Shown piece after piece: positions 34,333 through 42,563 of a stretch of DNA of 63,360 bases; the first letter of the stretch is position 1, and each line of letters opens with the position of its first letter. The position numbers and the translations under genes are program-made. Under the pieces are notes generated by a model. It did no database searches. It was given only the letters and a program-made list of their open reading frames with translations, and was not told where the DNA came from. The stretch comes from JARKQH01 sp964631605 (GTDB lineage Bacteria > Verrucomicrobiota > Verrucomicrobiia > Limisphaerales > UBA8199): contig CAZVYG010000021.1 of assembly GCA_964631605.1 (NCBI GenBank), positions 1 to 63,360 of the forward strand, written 5' to 3'.

Positions 34333-35412
34333 CTATTCCGGAGTGGCGATCCGAGGGGGAACCAGCTTGATGTAGGTGGGCGTGTCGCGCTCGCACGTTA
34401 GCTCGCCGTCCTTGCACTCCAGTTCCGCCACCTGGATGGAACTGCGGCGCTGTTCATATCCATCTTTGCGCTCGTCAGGGCCGCGGCGACCGGGATGCGT
34501 AAAATAAAAGAGGAACGCCCGGTCCCCGCTGACGACCACATCCGCGTGGCCGCCTTTGACCTGGTCGTCCGGCCCTCGCCCGGGTTGGTCCAGTAGGTTC
34601 CTTTGTTGCCGCTGCCAGTTCAGGGCGTTGGTGGAGGAATAAACGCCCAACCCTTGCCAGTTATCTACGATCATCCAGTAACGGTCGTGCCACCAAAAGA
34701 CTTTTGGCCCCTCGCCTGGCCGGTCGCCGATGGCCTTGCCGCGGTCAGTCCATTGATATAGGTCGGGGCTGTCGGCGTAGTAAATAGCCTTCTTATCCGC
34801 CTCGTTGTTATACCAGAGCCGCCAGGTGCCATCAGGCAGCCGCCACACGCAAGCATCTATCACGCGGTCCGAAGCCAGTTTAAGGGCGGATTCTTTTTTC
34901 CACTGAAGCAGGTTGGTGCTGGTGAGGTGAATAATGTGACGCGTGCCGGACCAATCGGTGTGCATCCCCGGCACGAAAGTTAAGAACATGTGGAATCGCC
35001 CCTCGTGCTCCACCACCTCCGGCGCCCAGTGGCTGAACTCGCCTTCGCCCAAAGCAATGTCGGCCACTCCTCGGTAACGCCAAGTCGTGCCCTTGTCCCC
35101 GGACTCCGCAATGCCGATGCGCGTGCCGTGGACCCACGAGACGCCGGGCAGATGGGTCAGGTTCGCCCGCCGGTTGGTGTAAAACATGAACCACTTCTGC
35201 TCGAGCGGATTCCAGATGACTGAGGGGTCGGCCGCGCCATCATGGACGGGGTCGCGGAACAACGGTTTGGGAGCCGGCTCGCCGGCGGCGCCAGGGCGAG
35301 CCGCCAGAACAAAACCGCAAAGAACAACGGCTTGCAGGAAAAACACGATTGAGCTTGCCTGCTGGCGGATTAGACCGCGCCAGTGGTCAGTATGTTTCAT
35401 AGCCCGCGGCAT
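34333..35412 (-). CDS. Secreted GH43/GH117-like five-bladed propeller glycosidase
   Basis: 359 residues (355 if the second ATG at 35400 is used) with a signal peptide (ASSIVFFLQAVVLCGFVLAARPGAAG). The glycosidase propeller shows PLFRDPVHDGAADPSVIWNPLEQKWFMFYT, EFSHWAPEVVEHEGRFHMFLTF, RVIDACVWRLPDGTWRLWYNN and GPKVFWWHDRYWMIVDNW, with Asp/Glu residues at blade starts as in clan GH-F and related families. Family members act on arabinosides, xylosides or anhydrogalactosides; the substrate here is not determinable. The divergent KDPG aldolase gene is 212 bases away. Confidence 0.75.
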   Translation of the reverse strand: MPRAMKHTDHWRGLIRQQASSIVFFLQAVVLCGFVLAARPGAAGEPAPKPLFRDPVHDGAADPSVIWNPLEQKWFMFYTNRRANLTHLPGVSWVHGTRIGIAESGDKGTTWRYRGVADIALGEGEFSHWAPEVVEHEGRFHMFLTFVPGMHTDWSGTRHIIHLTSTNLLQWKKESALKLASDRVIDACVWRLPDGTWRLWYNNEADKKAIYYADSPDLYQWTDRGKAIGDRPGEGPKVFWWHDRYWMIVDNWQGLGVYSSTNALNWQRQQRNLLDQPGRGPDDQVKGGHADVVVSGDRAFLFYFTHPGRRGPDERKDGYEQRRSSIQVAELECKDGELTCERDTPTYIKLVPPRIATPE

Positions 35413-35441
35413 TTATACAGGGCGACATTAGTATTTGCAGT

Positions 35442-35466
35442 GGCGCTTTCGGCGGGAGCGCCCTAC
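35442..35466 (-). repeat. REP-like hairpin with GTAG
   Basis: On the minus strand it reads GTAGGGCGCT, then a nine-base loop and AGCGCC. It has the GTAG-plus-stem layout of the elements at 27671 and 27766 with a different stem, and lies between the divergent GH43-like and KDPG aldolase genes. Confidence 0.4.
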
Positions 35467-35624
35467 CAGGGGCGGGCTCGCCAAGGCGACCGCGACTTGC
35501 GGGGTAGTGTATAACTCAATAAACGCCGCGGAGGAAAGACCGGAAACAGAGCAATTTCGTCCGGGCCGGCTGTGGCTTGCTTGCCGGTGCGGCGTCAAGT
35601 AGGTTTGAAGCCGCAAGCATTGTG

Positions 35625-36287
35625 ATGGAATTTATGCAAGATAAAGCAAAGACGTTGGCGGCGTTGAAGGAGACCGGGGTGGTGGCGGTCATTCGCGCGG
35701 ACAAAGCGGAAGACTTGATGGATGTCGGGCGCGCGTTGCGCGAGGGCGGAGTCAAGTTCATCGAGATCACAATGACGGTGCCGGGCGCCCTGGGCGTCAT
35801 CGAGAAGGCCGTCAGCGCCCTGAAGTCAGAAGAGGTGTACATCGGCGCGGGGACGGTGCTGGACGCGGAAACCGCGCGGCTGGCGATTCTCGCGGGAGCG
35901 GCTTATGTGGTGTCGCCCGTGTTCCGGCCGGAGGTCATCGCCGTGTGCAAACGCTACTCGGTGCCGGTGATGCCTGGAGCCATGACCCCAACCGAAATTT
36001 TGAATGCGTGGGAAGCCGGAGCGGACGTGGTGAAGGTGTTCCCAGCCGGTGTGGGCGGTCCCCAATTTTTCCGAGACCTCAAAGGTCCCCTGCCGCACAT
36101 CGAAATCATGCCCACTGGCATGGTCAACCGTGAAACCGCGCCCCAGTTCATCAAAGCGGGGGCCTGCGCGGTGGGCGCCGGCAGCGAGCTGGTGGGCAAA
36201 GCGCTCATCGCCGCGCGGGACTTTGCCGCCATAACCAAAAACGCCCGGGACTTTATCACCCTGGTGCGAGAGGCCAGGGCCAAGTGA
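35625..36287 (+). CDS. eda: KDPG/KHG aldolase
   Basis: About 220 residues, class I aldolase cleaving 2-keto-3-deoxy-6-phosphogluconate to pyruvate and glyceraldehyde-3-phosphate. This is the last step of Entner-Doudoroff and of uronate catabolism. The Schiff-base Lys137 is in ADVVKVFPA, Glu47 in KFIEITMT and Arg24 in VVAVIRA; IGAGTVLD and IMPTGMVN are also present. The start ATG at 35625 gives the usual family length; the frame is open 16 codons further, and ATG 35634 is an alternative. It would process 3-deoxy keto-sugars released by the lyases in this window. Confidence 0.93.
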   Translation: MEFMQDKAKTLAALKETGVVAVIRADKAEDLMDVGRALREGGVKFIEITMTVPGALGVIEKAVSALKSEEVYIGAGTVLDAETARLAILAGAAYVVSPVFRPEVIAVCKRYSVPVMPGAMTPTEILNAWEAGADVVKVFPAGVGGPQFFRDLKGPLPHIEIMPTGMVNRETAPQFIKAGACAVGAGSELVGKALIAARDFAAITKNARDFITLVREARAK

Positions 36288-36740
36288 CCGGGCGTGGTGG
36301 GGGGGCAGGAACTAATCCGAAAGGGGCGAACGCAACTCGCGTATGCCGCGCTCCATCAGAGTGTCCAGGGCGTGAACAGCGCGCAGCGCGCTGGAAAAGT
36401 CAAAGGTGGAGCCGCGCAGCGCGCGCAGGCTGCCCTGCGCCGATGGCCCGGTGTACATCCAGGAGGGCCGCTCGCGCAGCGCCTTGAGCATTTGTCCGGC
36501 TATTCTGGTTTCCGCGTTCATGGGTTGTACGCTGGTTAGTGGGATGTCTTACATATTGATTTCATGCCATTTAACAGCATTTCTGATGCCGAAGATCAGA
36601 TTCCTAGCCACTCCTCCATTAGAGTCTTAAGTCTTTGTTTGTCAGGTTGTTATACCATAGCCCACCAGAGGCGTAAGCGGGGGGATGTCCTGATTGAGGA
36701 CAGATGTGCCCCATCACAAGGCAAAATGCGGTGAGCCCGG
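36288..36740. other. Intergenic region without a supported gene
   Basis: About 450 bases between eda and the end of nadB. A 69-codon minus-strand frame (36312-36521) is somewhat protein-like (QMLKALRERPSWMYTGP) but unsupported. The DNA turns AT-rich from 36530 to 36660. The palindrome at 36686 sits near the nadB stop. Confidence 0.4.
36686..36702. promoter_or_regulatory. Short operator-like palindrome, TGTCCTC type
   Basis: TGTCCTGATTGAGGACA. Its complement TGTCCTCAATCAGGACA resembles the 20-bp sites at 19111 and 27322 with three bases lost from the centre and right side. It is 39 bases after the nadB stop, so it could also be an RNA hairpin. Confidence 0.35.
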
Positions 36741-38345
36741 TTACTTGCGCACCACAGTATCCCGCTGGGCCCAATCCGGGTTGGGTTGCGGATAGTCCAG
36801 CGTGTAGTGCAGGCCGCGGCTTTCAGGACGCTGCAGGGCGCAGCGGATGATGATTTCCGCCACAGTCGCAATGTTGCGCAGTTCCAGCAGGTCCGCCGTC
36901 ACGATGAAGTCCCAGTAATACTCCTGAATCTCCTCCTGGAGATTGGCGATGCGCTTGTGAGCGCGTTCGAGTCGCTTGGTGGTGCGCACGATGCCGACGT
37001 AATCCCACATGGCGCGGCGAATCTCATCCCAATTGTGGGACACCACCACCATCTCGTCCGGGTTGTGGGCGTTGCCCGAGTGCCAGGGCGGGATTTTGGG
37101 GCGCGAGCGGTCGGGCGGATTGGCGGCGATATGCGCGGCAGCCCGGTGCGCCAGCACCAGCGCCTCCAGCAGCGAGTTGCTGGCCAGACGGTTGGCTCCG
37201 TGAAGACCGGTGCAGGCCACCTCGCCGACCGCGTAGAGGCCGGCAATGCCGGTGCGGCCGTCAATATCCGTCACCACCCCCCCGCACTGGTAATGAGCGG
37301 CGGGCACCACCGGAATGGGCTCCTTGGTCATGTCTATGCCATAGCTCAGGCAGGTCTGGTAAATGTTGGGGAAACGCTCGATGAGAAAGCGGGCGGGCTT
37401 GTGCGTGATATCCAGCAGCACATAATCCGCCCCGCTCTTTTTCATCTCGCTGTCAATGGCGCGCGCCACAATGTCCCGCGGGGCCAGGGATTTCAAGGGA
37501 TGGTACGCATCCATGAACTCCTGCCCGGCGATGGTTTTGAGAACGCCGCCCTCGCCGCGGACCGCTTCGCTGATCAGGAAGGATTTGGCTTTGGGATGGT
37601 AAAGGCAGGTGGGATGGAATTGCACAAACTCCATGTTCGCCACCTCCGCCCCGGCCCGATACGCCATGGCGACGCCGTCCCCGGTGGCAATATCGGGGTT
37701 GGTCGTATAAAGGTAAACCTTGCCGCAGCCACCGGTGGCCAGGACGGTCACGGGCGCGGCGAAGGTCTCGACCTCACCCGAGTGCTTATCCAGCACATAG
37801 GCGCCGAGACAGCGATTTTCCCCCCCCTGCCCCAGTTTGCGGCTGGTGATCAAGTCAATCGCAATATGGTTTTCGAAGATGGTGATGTTGGGTTCGGCGG
37901 CGACGGCCGCCAGCAGGGCGCGCTCGACCTCGCGACCCGTGACATCTTTGGCGTGCAGAATCCGCCGCTTGGAATGTCCCCCCTCGCGTCCCAGGTCCAG
38001 CTCCCGCGCCCCGTGCGAGCTGGGAATCTCCCGCTCCGTAAAGTGCATGCCGTAACGCATCAACTCGGCAATCCGCGCCGGGCCTTCCTGGACGATCACC
38101 CGCACGACCGCCTCCTTGCACAGTCCGGCGCCGGCTTCGAGGGTGTCCCGCACGTGCAACTCGACGGAATCCTCCTTGCTGGTGACCGCCGCGATGCCGC
38201 CCTGGGCGTAGTTCGTATTGGATTCCGCCCGGTCTTTCTTGGTAATGATGGCCACCTTCCCCAGAGGCGCCGCTTTGAGCGCGAAGAACAAGCCGGCAAT
38301 GCCGCTGCCCAGCACGAGGCAATCGAATTCTCTCATCCCGCCCAT
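36741..38345 (-). CDS. nadB: L-aspartate oxidase
   Basis: 534 residues, FAD enzyme oxidising L-aspartate to iminoaspartate, the first step of NAD biosynthesis. The N-terminal FAD site is FDCLVLGSGIAGLFFALKAA. Also present are NTNYAQGGIAAVTSKED, LGREGGHSKRRILHAKD, VTVLATGGCGKVYLYTTNPDIATGDGVAMAYRAGAEV, the EFVQFHPT active-site block, HYQCGGVVTD and GLYAVGEVACTGLHGANRLASNSLLEALV. The C-terminal helical domain ends normally. Two in-frame Met codons (positions 1 and 4) make the start slightly uncertain. No nadA or nadC is adjacent. Confidence 0.97.
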   Translation of the reverse strand: MGGMREFDCLVLGSGIAGLFFALKAAPLGKVAIITKKDRAESNTNYAQGGIAAVTSKEDSVELHVRDTLEAGAGLCKEAVVRVIVQEGPARIAELMRYGMHFTEREIPSSHGARELDLGREGGHSKRRILHAKDVTGREVERALLAAVAAEPNITIFENHIAIDLITSRKLGQGGENRCLGAYVLDKHSGEVETFAAPVTVLATGGCGKVYLYTTNPDIATGDGVAMAYRAGAEVANMEFVQFHPTCLYHPKAKSFLISEAVRGEGGVLKTIAGQEFMDAYHPLKSLAPRDIVARAIDSEMKKSGADYVLLDITHKPARFLIERFPNIYQTCLSYGIDMTKEPIPVVPAAHYQCGGVVTDIDGRTGIAGLYAVGEVACTGLHGANRLASNSLLEALVLAHRAAAHIAANPPDRSRPKIPPWHSGNAHNPDEMVVVSHNWDEIRRAMWDYVGIVRTTKRLERAHKRIANLQEEIQEYYWDFIVTADLLELRNIATVAEIIIRCALQRPESRGLHYTLDYPQPNPDWAQRDTVVRK

Positions 38346-38481
38346 TTCAACACATCGCTCCCGATTTGTCCAATCTGCTTCGCGGTGTCCGGGCTGGACC
38401 TTTCGGCGGTGCCGCCGTACCCTTCTCGGGCGTCACCCCTCTCGGGCCGTGAAACTGCGATCCGGCGGCCTGAGCCGGGGA

Positions 38482-38501
38482 TGTCACGCTCTTACGTGAC
38501 A
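38482..38501. promoter_or_regulatory. Operator-like palindrome TGTCACG-N6-CGTGACA, copy 1
   Basis: Perfect seven-base arms around CTCTTA, followed by TGAAATT. It is 217 bases before the M66-like protease start and 136 bases before the divergent nadB start. The arms are identical to the copies at 45705 and 46556. Confidence 0.65.
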
Positions 38502-38718
38502 TGAAATTGTCGTCGGACCATTGATAACATCGCTCATCAATCGCCGACATCGGGCGAGTGGGCTCTGCGGGCGGGGTCTGGCCGCCTCAGCCGCCGGCCC
38601 GGTGTCGAGAAAGTCGCCTAAGTCAATGTTTGGAAATAGAAGCATCATCGTGATGGAGTCCAGCCGAGCCCTGCGCGAGGGAAGGTTTCTGACAACCCAG
38701 CCTCGAGCACGGATTTTG

Positions 38719-40383
38719 ATGACGATTCCATGGGTTTGGGTTGCCGCCCTGTGCGCGACCGTGTCTGGGCAAACGCCGATCCCTCAAACCGGTTCGTCCG
38801 ACGCCCGCATCACCGCGGTTTTCCTGGCTCAGACCCATGTCATGAAACCCGACCAGCCTTACTTCAAGCTGGTGGGCCATCGCCCCGCCTTGCTGAAGGC
38901 CCAGCTCGTGTCGCCCAGCGGCGCGCCGGCGCCGGAAGTCGTCGGCATCATCCAGGTCGCCGGCGAGACCCACACACTCCCCCTCCGCGGCCCGGCGACG
39001 CTCCCCCGGTCGCTGGCGACGGAACCGGGGGTGGTGCAGCATCGGTTTGAGGACAGTTTCACCGCGCTGATTCCCGCGCGCCTGGTCCGCCCGGGAATGG
39101 CGGTTGAAGTCCGGGCCGGGGCGAGCGGGGTTCGGCACGAGATCAAGGTTGGGGCGCCGACGGTGGTGCCGATGAAGATGTTTGACGTTCATTACTTCGG
39201 GAAGGGAACGAATGATTATCCGGCGGGTGTTTTCCAGGAACTGGAGGCCAAGTGGCCGGTGGCACAATTGGAGATCGAACGGGTGCGCGGCATCAACTTC
39301 CCCGAGCTCGTCATCCCGGCGCGCGGCTCGTTGCCGGCGGCGCGCGTGGAAAATCCGGAGGATTACGTGCGGAAGACCGGCGCGAAGTTTGACGGCGAGC
39401 AGGCCGCCGCCTTGCAATGGGTCTGGGCCTTGTCGCGCGCCGGCGGCAATCGCGACGTGGCGATGTGCTACATCAACATTCTGGGCGCAACGGCCGGCGG
39501 GCAGGCGGGCGGCTTCAGCGGCGTGGGGGGCATCAATCCCGGCATCCTGCACCACGAACTGGGCCACGCGCTGGGCCTGCCCCACATCGGCGAACAAAAG
39601 GACTACCCTTATCGTGGCGAAATGTTCGGGATCAAGCCGCCCAAGGTGTTTAACGAAGTTCACGTCGGCCCGACCTGGGCGTTTGATCTGCCGTCGCAAA
39701 CCTTCATCCCGCCCACGGTTCAACGCGGCAGCGCCCGCTGGCCCGCCGGCCACTACAAGGCCGACCCGATGCAGGGCGGCGGCGCCGGGGACCAGGAACC
39801 GCCCTTCCACCTGCGGCATTTCTCCGATTACAACGTGCATAAAATGCAATTGTTTCTCGAACGCCGGGTGGCGGTCCGGCGTGGGGAAAGTTATTACAAG
39901 TGGGACGAAGCCACGGGCGATTACACCAGGAAGATGGAAAGCGACGGGGTGACCTACCCCCTCGCGCAGGACGTGCCGGTGATCAGCGTCATGGCCGCCA
40001 TGACCCTGCTGGATGCCGATGTGAACATGGTCTATCCCCCCATCGGACCGTACCGGGGAAACCTCATCCGCACATTCGATCCGCGTCAGGCGGCCGATCG
40101 CGCGGCGGCGCGCCAGGTTTTCTCCCCGAAAGGCGGTTGTGATTTCACCTTGAAAATCACCCAGGGCGGCAGGGAGCTTTACTGCCTGCTGCCCGCGAGC
40201 GCCGCGGAAGCGGACGACGCCGCCAAACTGCGCAGTTTGACCACCGCGGCGGTGAATCTGCGGGCGGAGGAGGGGGCGGTCACCGCCGTCGAGCTGCTGC
40301 ACACCCCGGGCGCCGATCAAGCCGGCCTGCCCGAGAAACCCCGGGTGCTGGCGCGCTGGCCCAAGCGAGGCGGCGGCGCCTGA
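38719..40383 (+). CDS. Secreted M66 (StcE/dictomallein)-like zinc metalloprotease
   Basis: About 554 residues from ATG 38719, which gives the signal peptide MTIPWVWVAALCATVSGQ; the longer frame upstream is not protein-like. The N-terminal beta domain (ITAVFLAQTHVMKPDQPYFKLVGHRPALLKAQLVSP) matches the StcE-type opening. The catalytic site HHELGHALGLPH (His279, Glu280, His283, His289) is an extended HExxHxxGxxH metzincin-like motif. M66 enzymes cut mucin-type glycoproteins. The operator-like palindrome at 38482 lies in its leader, and the sulfatase-mutarotase gene follows 86 bases downstream, so both may form one operon. Confidence 0.82.
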   Translation: MTIPWVWVAALCATVSGQTPIPQTGSSDARITAVFLAQTHVMKPDQPYFKLVGHRPALLKAQLVSPSGAPAPEVVGIIQVAGETHTLPLRGPATLPRSLATEPGVVQHRFEDSFTALIPARLVRPGMAVEVRAGASGVRHEIKVGAPTVVPMKMFDVHYFGKGTNDYPAGVFQELEAKWPVAQLEIERVRGINFPELVIPARGSLPAARVENPEDYVRKTGAKFDGEQAAALQWVWALSRAGGNRDVAMCYINILGATAGGQAGGFSGVGGINPGILHHELGHALGLPHIGEQKDYPYRGEMFGIKPPKVFNEVHVGPTWAFDLPSQTFIPPTVQRGSARWPAGHYKADPMQGGGAGDQEPPFHLRHFSDYNVHKMQLFLERRVAVRRGESYYKWDEATGDYTRKMESDGVTYPLAQDVPVISVMAAMTLLDADVNMVYPPIGPYRGNLIRTFDPRQAADRAAARQVFSPKGGCDFTLKITQGGRELYCLLPASAAEADDAAKLRSLTTAAVNLRAEEGAVTAVELLHTPGADQAGLPEKPRVLARWPKRGGGA

Positions 40384-40469
40384 AACCAAAGCCGGGGCGC
40401 GGCTGGCGGCGGGCGACCAGACCTTGCAGCCCGCCTTGAAGCCCGGCATACCCCCCCGCCGATTAGTTT

Positions 40470-42506
40470 ATGAAAGTGCGGTCCTCTCCAATCCTGATCC
40501 TCGCCTTGGGGCTTGTCGGCCTGGCGTCGAACCCGCCCGCCGCGACTGCGGGGTCGAACCCAAAACCCAACATCCTCATCATCGTGGCCGATGATATGGG
40601 GTTCTCCGACATCGGCTGTTACGGGGGCGAGATCCAAACGCCCAACCTGGACCGCCTCGCGAACCACGGCTTGCGCTTCACCCAGTTTTACAACACCTCC
40701 CGCTGCTGGGCCTCGCGAGCCTCCATCCTCACCGGTTATTATCCCCAGGCTGTCCGGCGCGATTTGTTGCCGGAGGTGGATCGCGGCGAGTATGGGATGT
40801 TCGGTTCGCTCAGCGGAGCCAACGGCGTGCGCCCCCGCTGGGCGCAGATGTTGCCCGCCTACCTCAAGCCCCTGGGCTATCGCTCCTACCATTCCGGCAA
40901 GTGGCACATGGACGGCGACCGCCTGCCGGCGGGATTTGATCGCTCGTATTCGCTGGAGGACCACAATCGCTTCTTCAATCCACAGAATCATTTCGAGGAC
41001 GATGTGAAACTCCCGCCGGTGCAGTTGGGAACGAACTATTACTCGACGCGGTTCATCGCTGATCACGCCATCAGGTGTCTCAAGGAACACGCCGGGAAGT
41101 TCCCCGGCCAGCCGTTCTTCCATTACCTGTGCTTCACCGCGCCGCACTTCCCGTTGCAGGCGTTGCCGGAGGACATCGCGCTCTACACGAATCGTTACCG
41201 GGTTGGCTGGGATGAGATTCGAAAGGAGCGTTTGGCGCGCATGAAGAAGCTGGGCATCGTGGATTGCAATCTCTCGCCACTCGAACCGGATATCGTCCCG
41301 CGCTGGAATCTCACGGATGCCGAGATGCGCCGGCAGATCAGCTCGAATGAGATCGGTCACGCTGTATCGTGGGACAGCCTCACGCCGGGCCAGCAGGCAT
41401 TTCAGGCCGCGAAAATGGCGATCCACGCGGCCATGATTCATCGCATGGACATCGAAATCGGCCGCGTCCTGGACCAGGTCCGAGCGATGGGCGCGCTCGA
41501 CAACACCCTTGTCTTTTTCCTGTCCGACAACGGCGCCAGTTCCGAACAAATCCTGCGCGGCGACGGCCACGATCCCACCGCGCCGATGGGATCGGCCCAA
41601 TCCTATCTGGGCCTGGGTTCGGGTTGGTCCAGCGCCGCCAACACTCCCTTTCGTCTGCACAAGTCCTGGACCCATGAGGGCGGCATCACCACCCCCTTGA
41701 TCGTTCACTGGCCCGCCGGCATCCGGGCGCGCGGCGAATTGCGGCATGACCCCGGCCATTTAATTGACCTGGTGCCGACCGTGCTGGAGATCACCGGCGC
41801 CAAGACTCCCGCCGAAGTGGCCGGTCTGCCCGTGCCGCCGCTGCCCGGCAAAAGCCTGGCGCCTGCGTTTGCCAGGGACGGCGGTGTCAAACACGAACTC
41901 CTGTGGTTTTATCACGACGGCCACCGCGCCGTGCGCGTCGGCGATTGGAAACTGGTGAGCCGTTACAGCGAACCGTGGGAGCTTTACAACCTTCGCCAGG
42001 ACCGCAGCGAGACCCGGAACCTGGCTGCCACTCATCCGCAAAAAGCAATCGAACTGGAACTGGCCTGGCTCAAGGAGGCTGACGTTCTCCGCCGCCTGGC
42101 GCAGCAGGACCTGCCCGCCGCCAACCCCCTGCCGGCCCAGGATCCGAACGCCGCACAGTCCAGGGCGGCCGCGCCGGTTCCCCCGCCGGGTTACACCCTC
42201 GCCGCGGCCAAACTCAAGTTGAAGCCCGGCATGGGCGAAGAATACAAAAAGCGTCACGATGCCATCTGGCCGGAACTCTCCAACGCGATTCGCGCCGCCG
42301 GCATCACCGATTTCTCGATATTCCTGGACGAGGAAACCGGGACGCTCTTCTCCGTGCAGAAAGTGGCGGCCACCAACACCACCGCGGAACTTCGCAAAAG
42401 CGAGCTCATGCGCAAGTGGTGGCAGCACATGGCGGACATCATGGAGGTGAATCCCGACAACTCCCCGGTGCGGGTGCCGCTCAAGATGGTCTTTCACCAG
42501 GATTAA
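40470..42506 (+). CDS. Secreted sulfatase fused to L-rhamnose mutarotase
   Basis: 678 residues with signal peptide (MKVRSSPILILALGLVGLASNPPAATA). Residues 30-550 are an alkaline-phosphatase-fold sulfatase: NILIIVADDMGFSDIGCYGG metal site, formylglycine signature CWASR at Cys79, YHSGKWHM and FFLSDNGASSE. After a Pro/Ala linker, residues 575-678 form a complete RhaM/YiiL domain of 104 residues. It keeps the residues at positions 18, 22 and 76-77 (Tyr, His, Trp-Trp in EEYKKRHDAIWPEL and KWWQHM) and the NPDNSP signature. The pair implies removal of sulfate from a rhamnose-containing sugar and interconversion of its anomers. Both halves would be exported, which is unusual for a mutarotase. Confidence 0.92.
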   Translation: MKVRSSPILILALGLVGLASNPPAATAGSNPKPNILIIVADDMGFSDIGCYGGEIQTPNLDRLANHGLRFTQFYNTSRCWASRASILTGYYPQAVRRDLLPEVDRGEYGMFGSLSGANGVRPRWAQMLPAYLKPLGYRSYHSGKWHMDGDRLPAGFDRSYSLEDHNRFFNPQNHFEDDVKLPPVQLGTNYYSTRFIADHAIRCLKEHAGKFPGQPFFHYLCFTAPHFPLQALPEDIALYTNRYRVGWDEIRKERLARMKKLGIVDCNLSPLEPDIVPRWNLTDAEMRRQISSNEIGHAVSWDSLTPGQQAFQAAKMAIHAAMIHRMDIEIGRVLDQVRAMGALDNTLVFFLSDNGASSEQILRGDGHDPTAPMGSAQSYLGLGSGWSSAANTPFRLHKSWTHEGGITTPLIVHWPAGIRARGELRHDPGHLIDLVPTVLEITGAKTPAEVAGLPVPPLPGKSLAPAFARDGGVKHELLWFYHDGHRAVRVGDWKLVSRYSEPWELYNLRQDRSETRNLAATHPQKAIELELAWLKEADVLRRLAQQDLPAANPLPAQDPNAAQSRAAAPVPPPGYTLAAAKLKLKPGMGEEYKKRHDAIWPELSNAIRAAGITDFSIFLDEETGTLFSVQKVAATNTTAELRKSELMRKWWQHMADIMEVNPDNSPVRVPLKMVFHQD

Positions 42507-42563
42507 GCCGGGGACTGGGACGCAGACCCGCGCCCGGGGCCGACGGCGCGACAACTTGCGTTT

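Noticed and set aside
38482..38501. TGTCACG palindrome as a CRP/FNR site
   Set aside because: The CRP half-site is TGTGA; here it is TGTCACG, and the copies cluster around a NarL-type regulator. CRP-like binding is still a possible alternative, not supported by the bases.
36786..38504. 572-codon frame opposite nadB
   Set aside because: nadB is fully conserved; the opposite frame shows no family.
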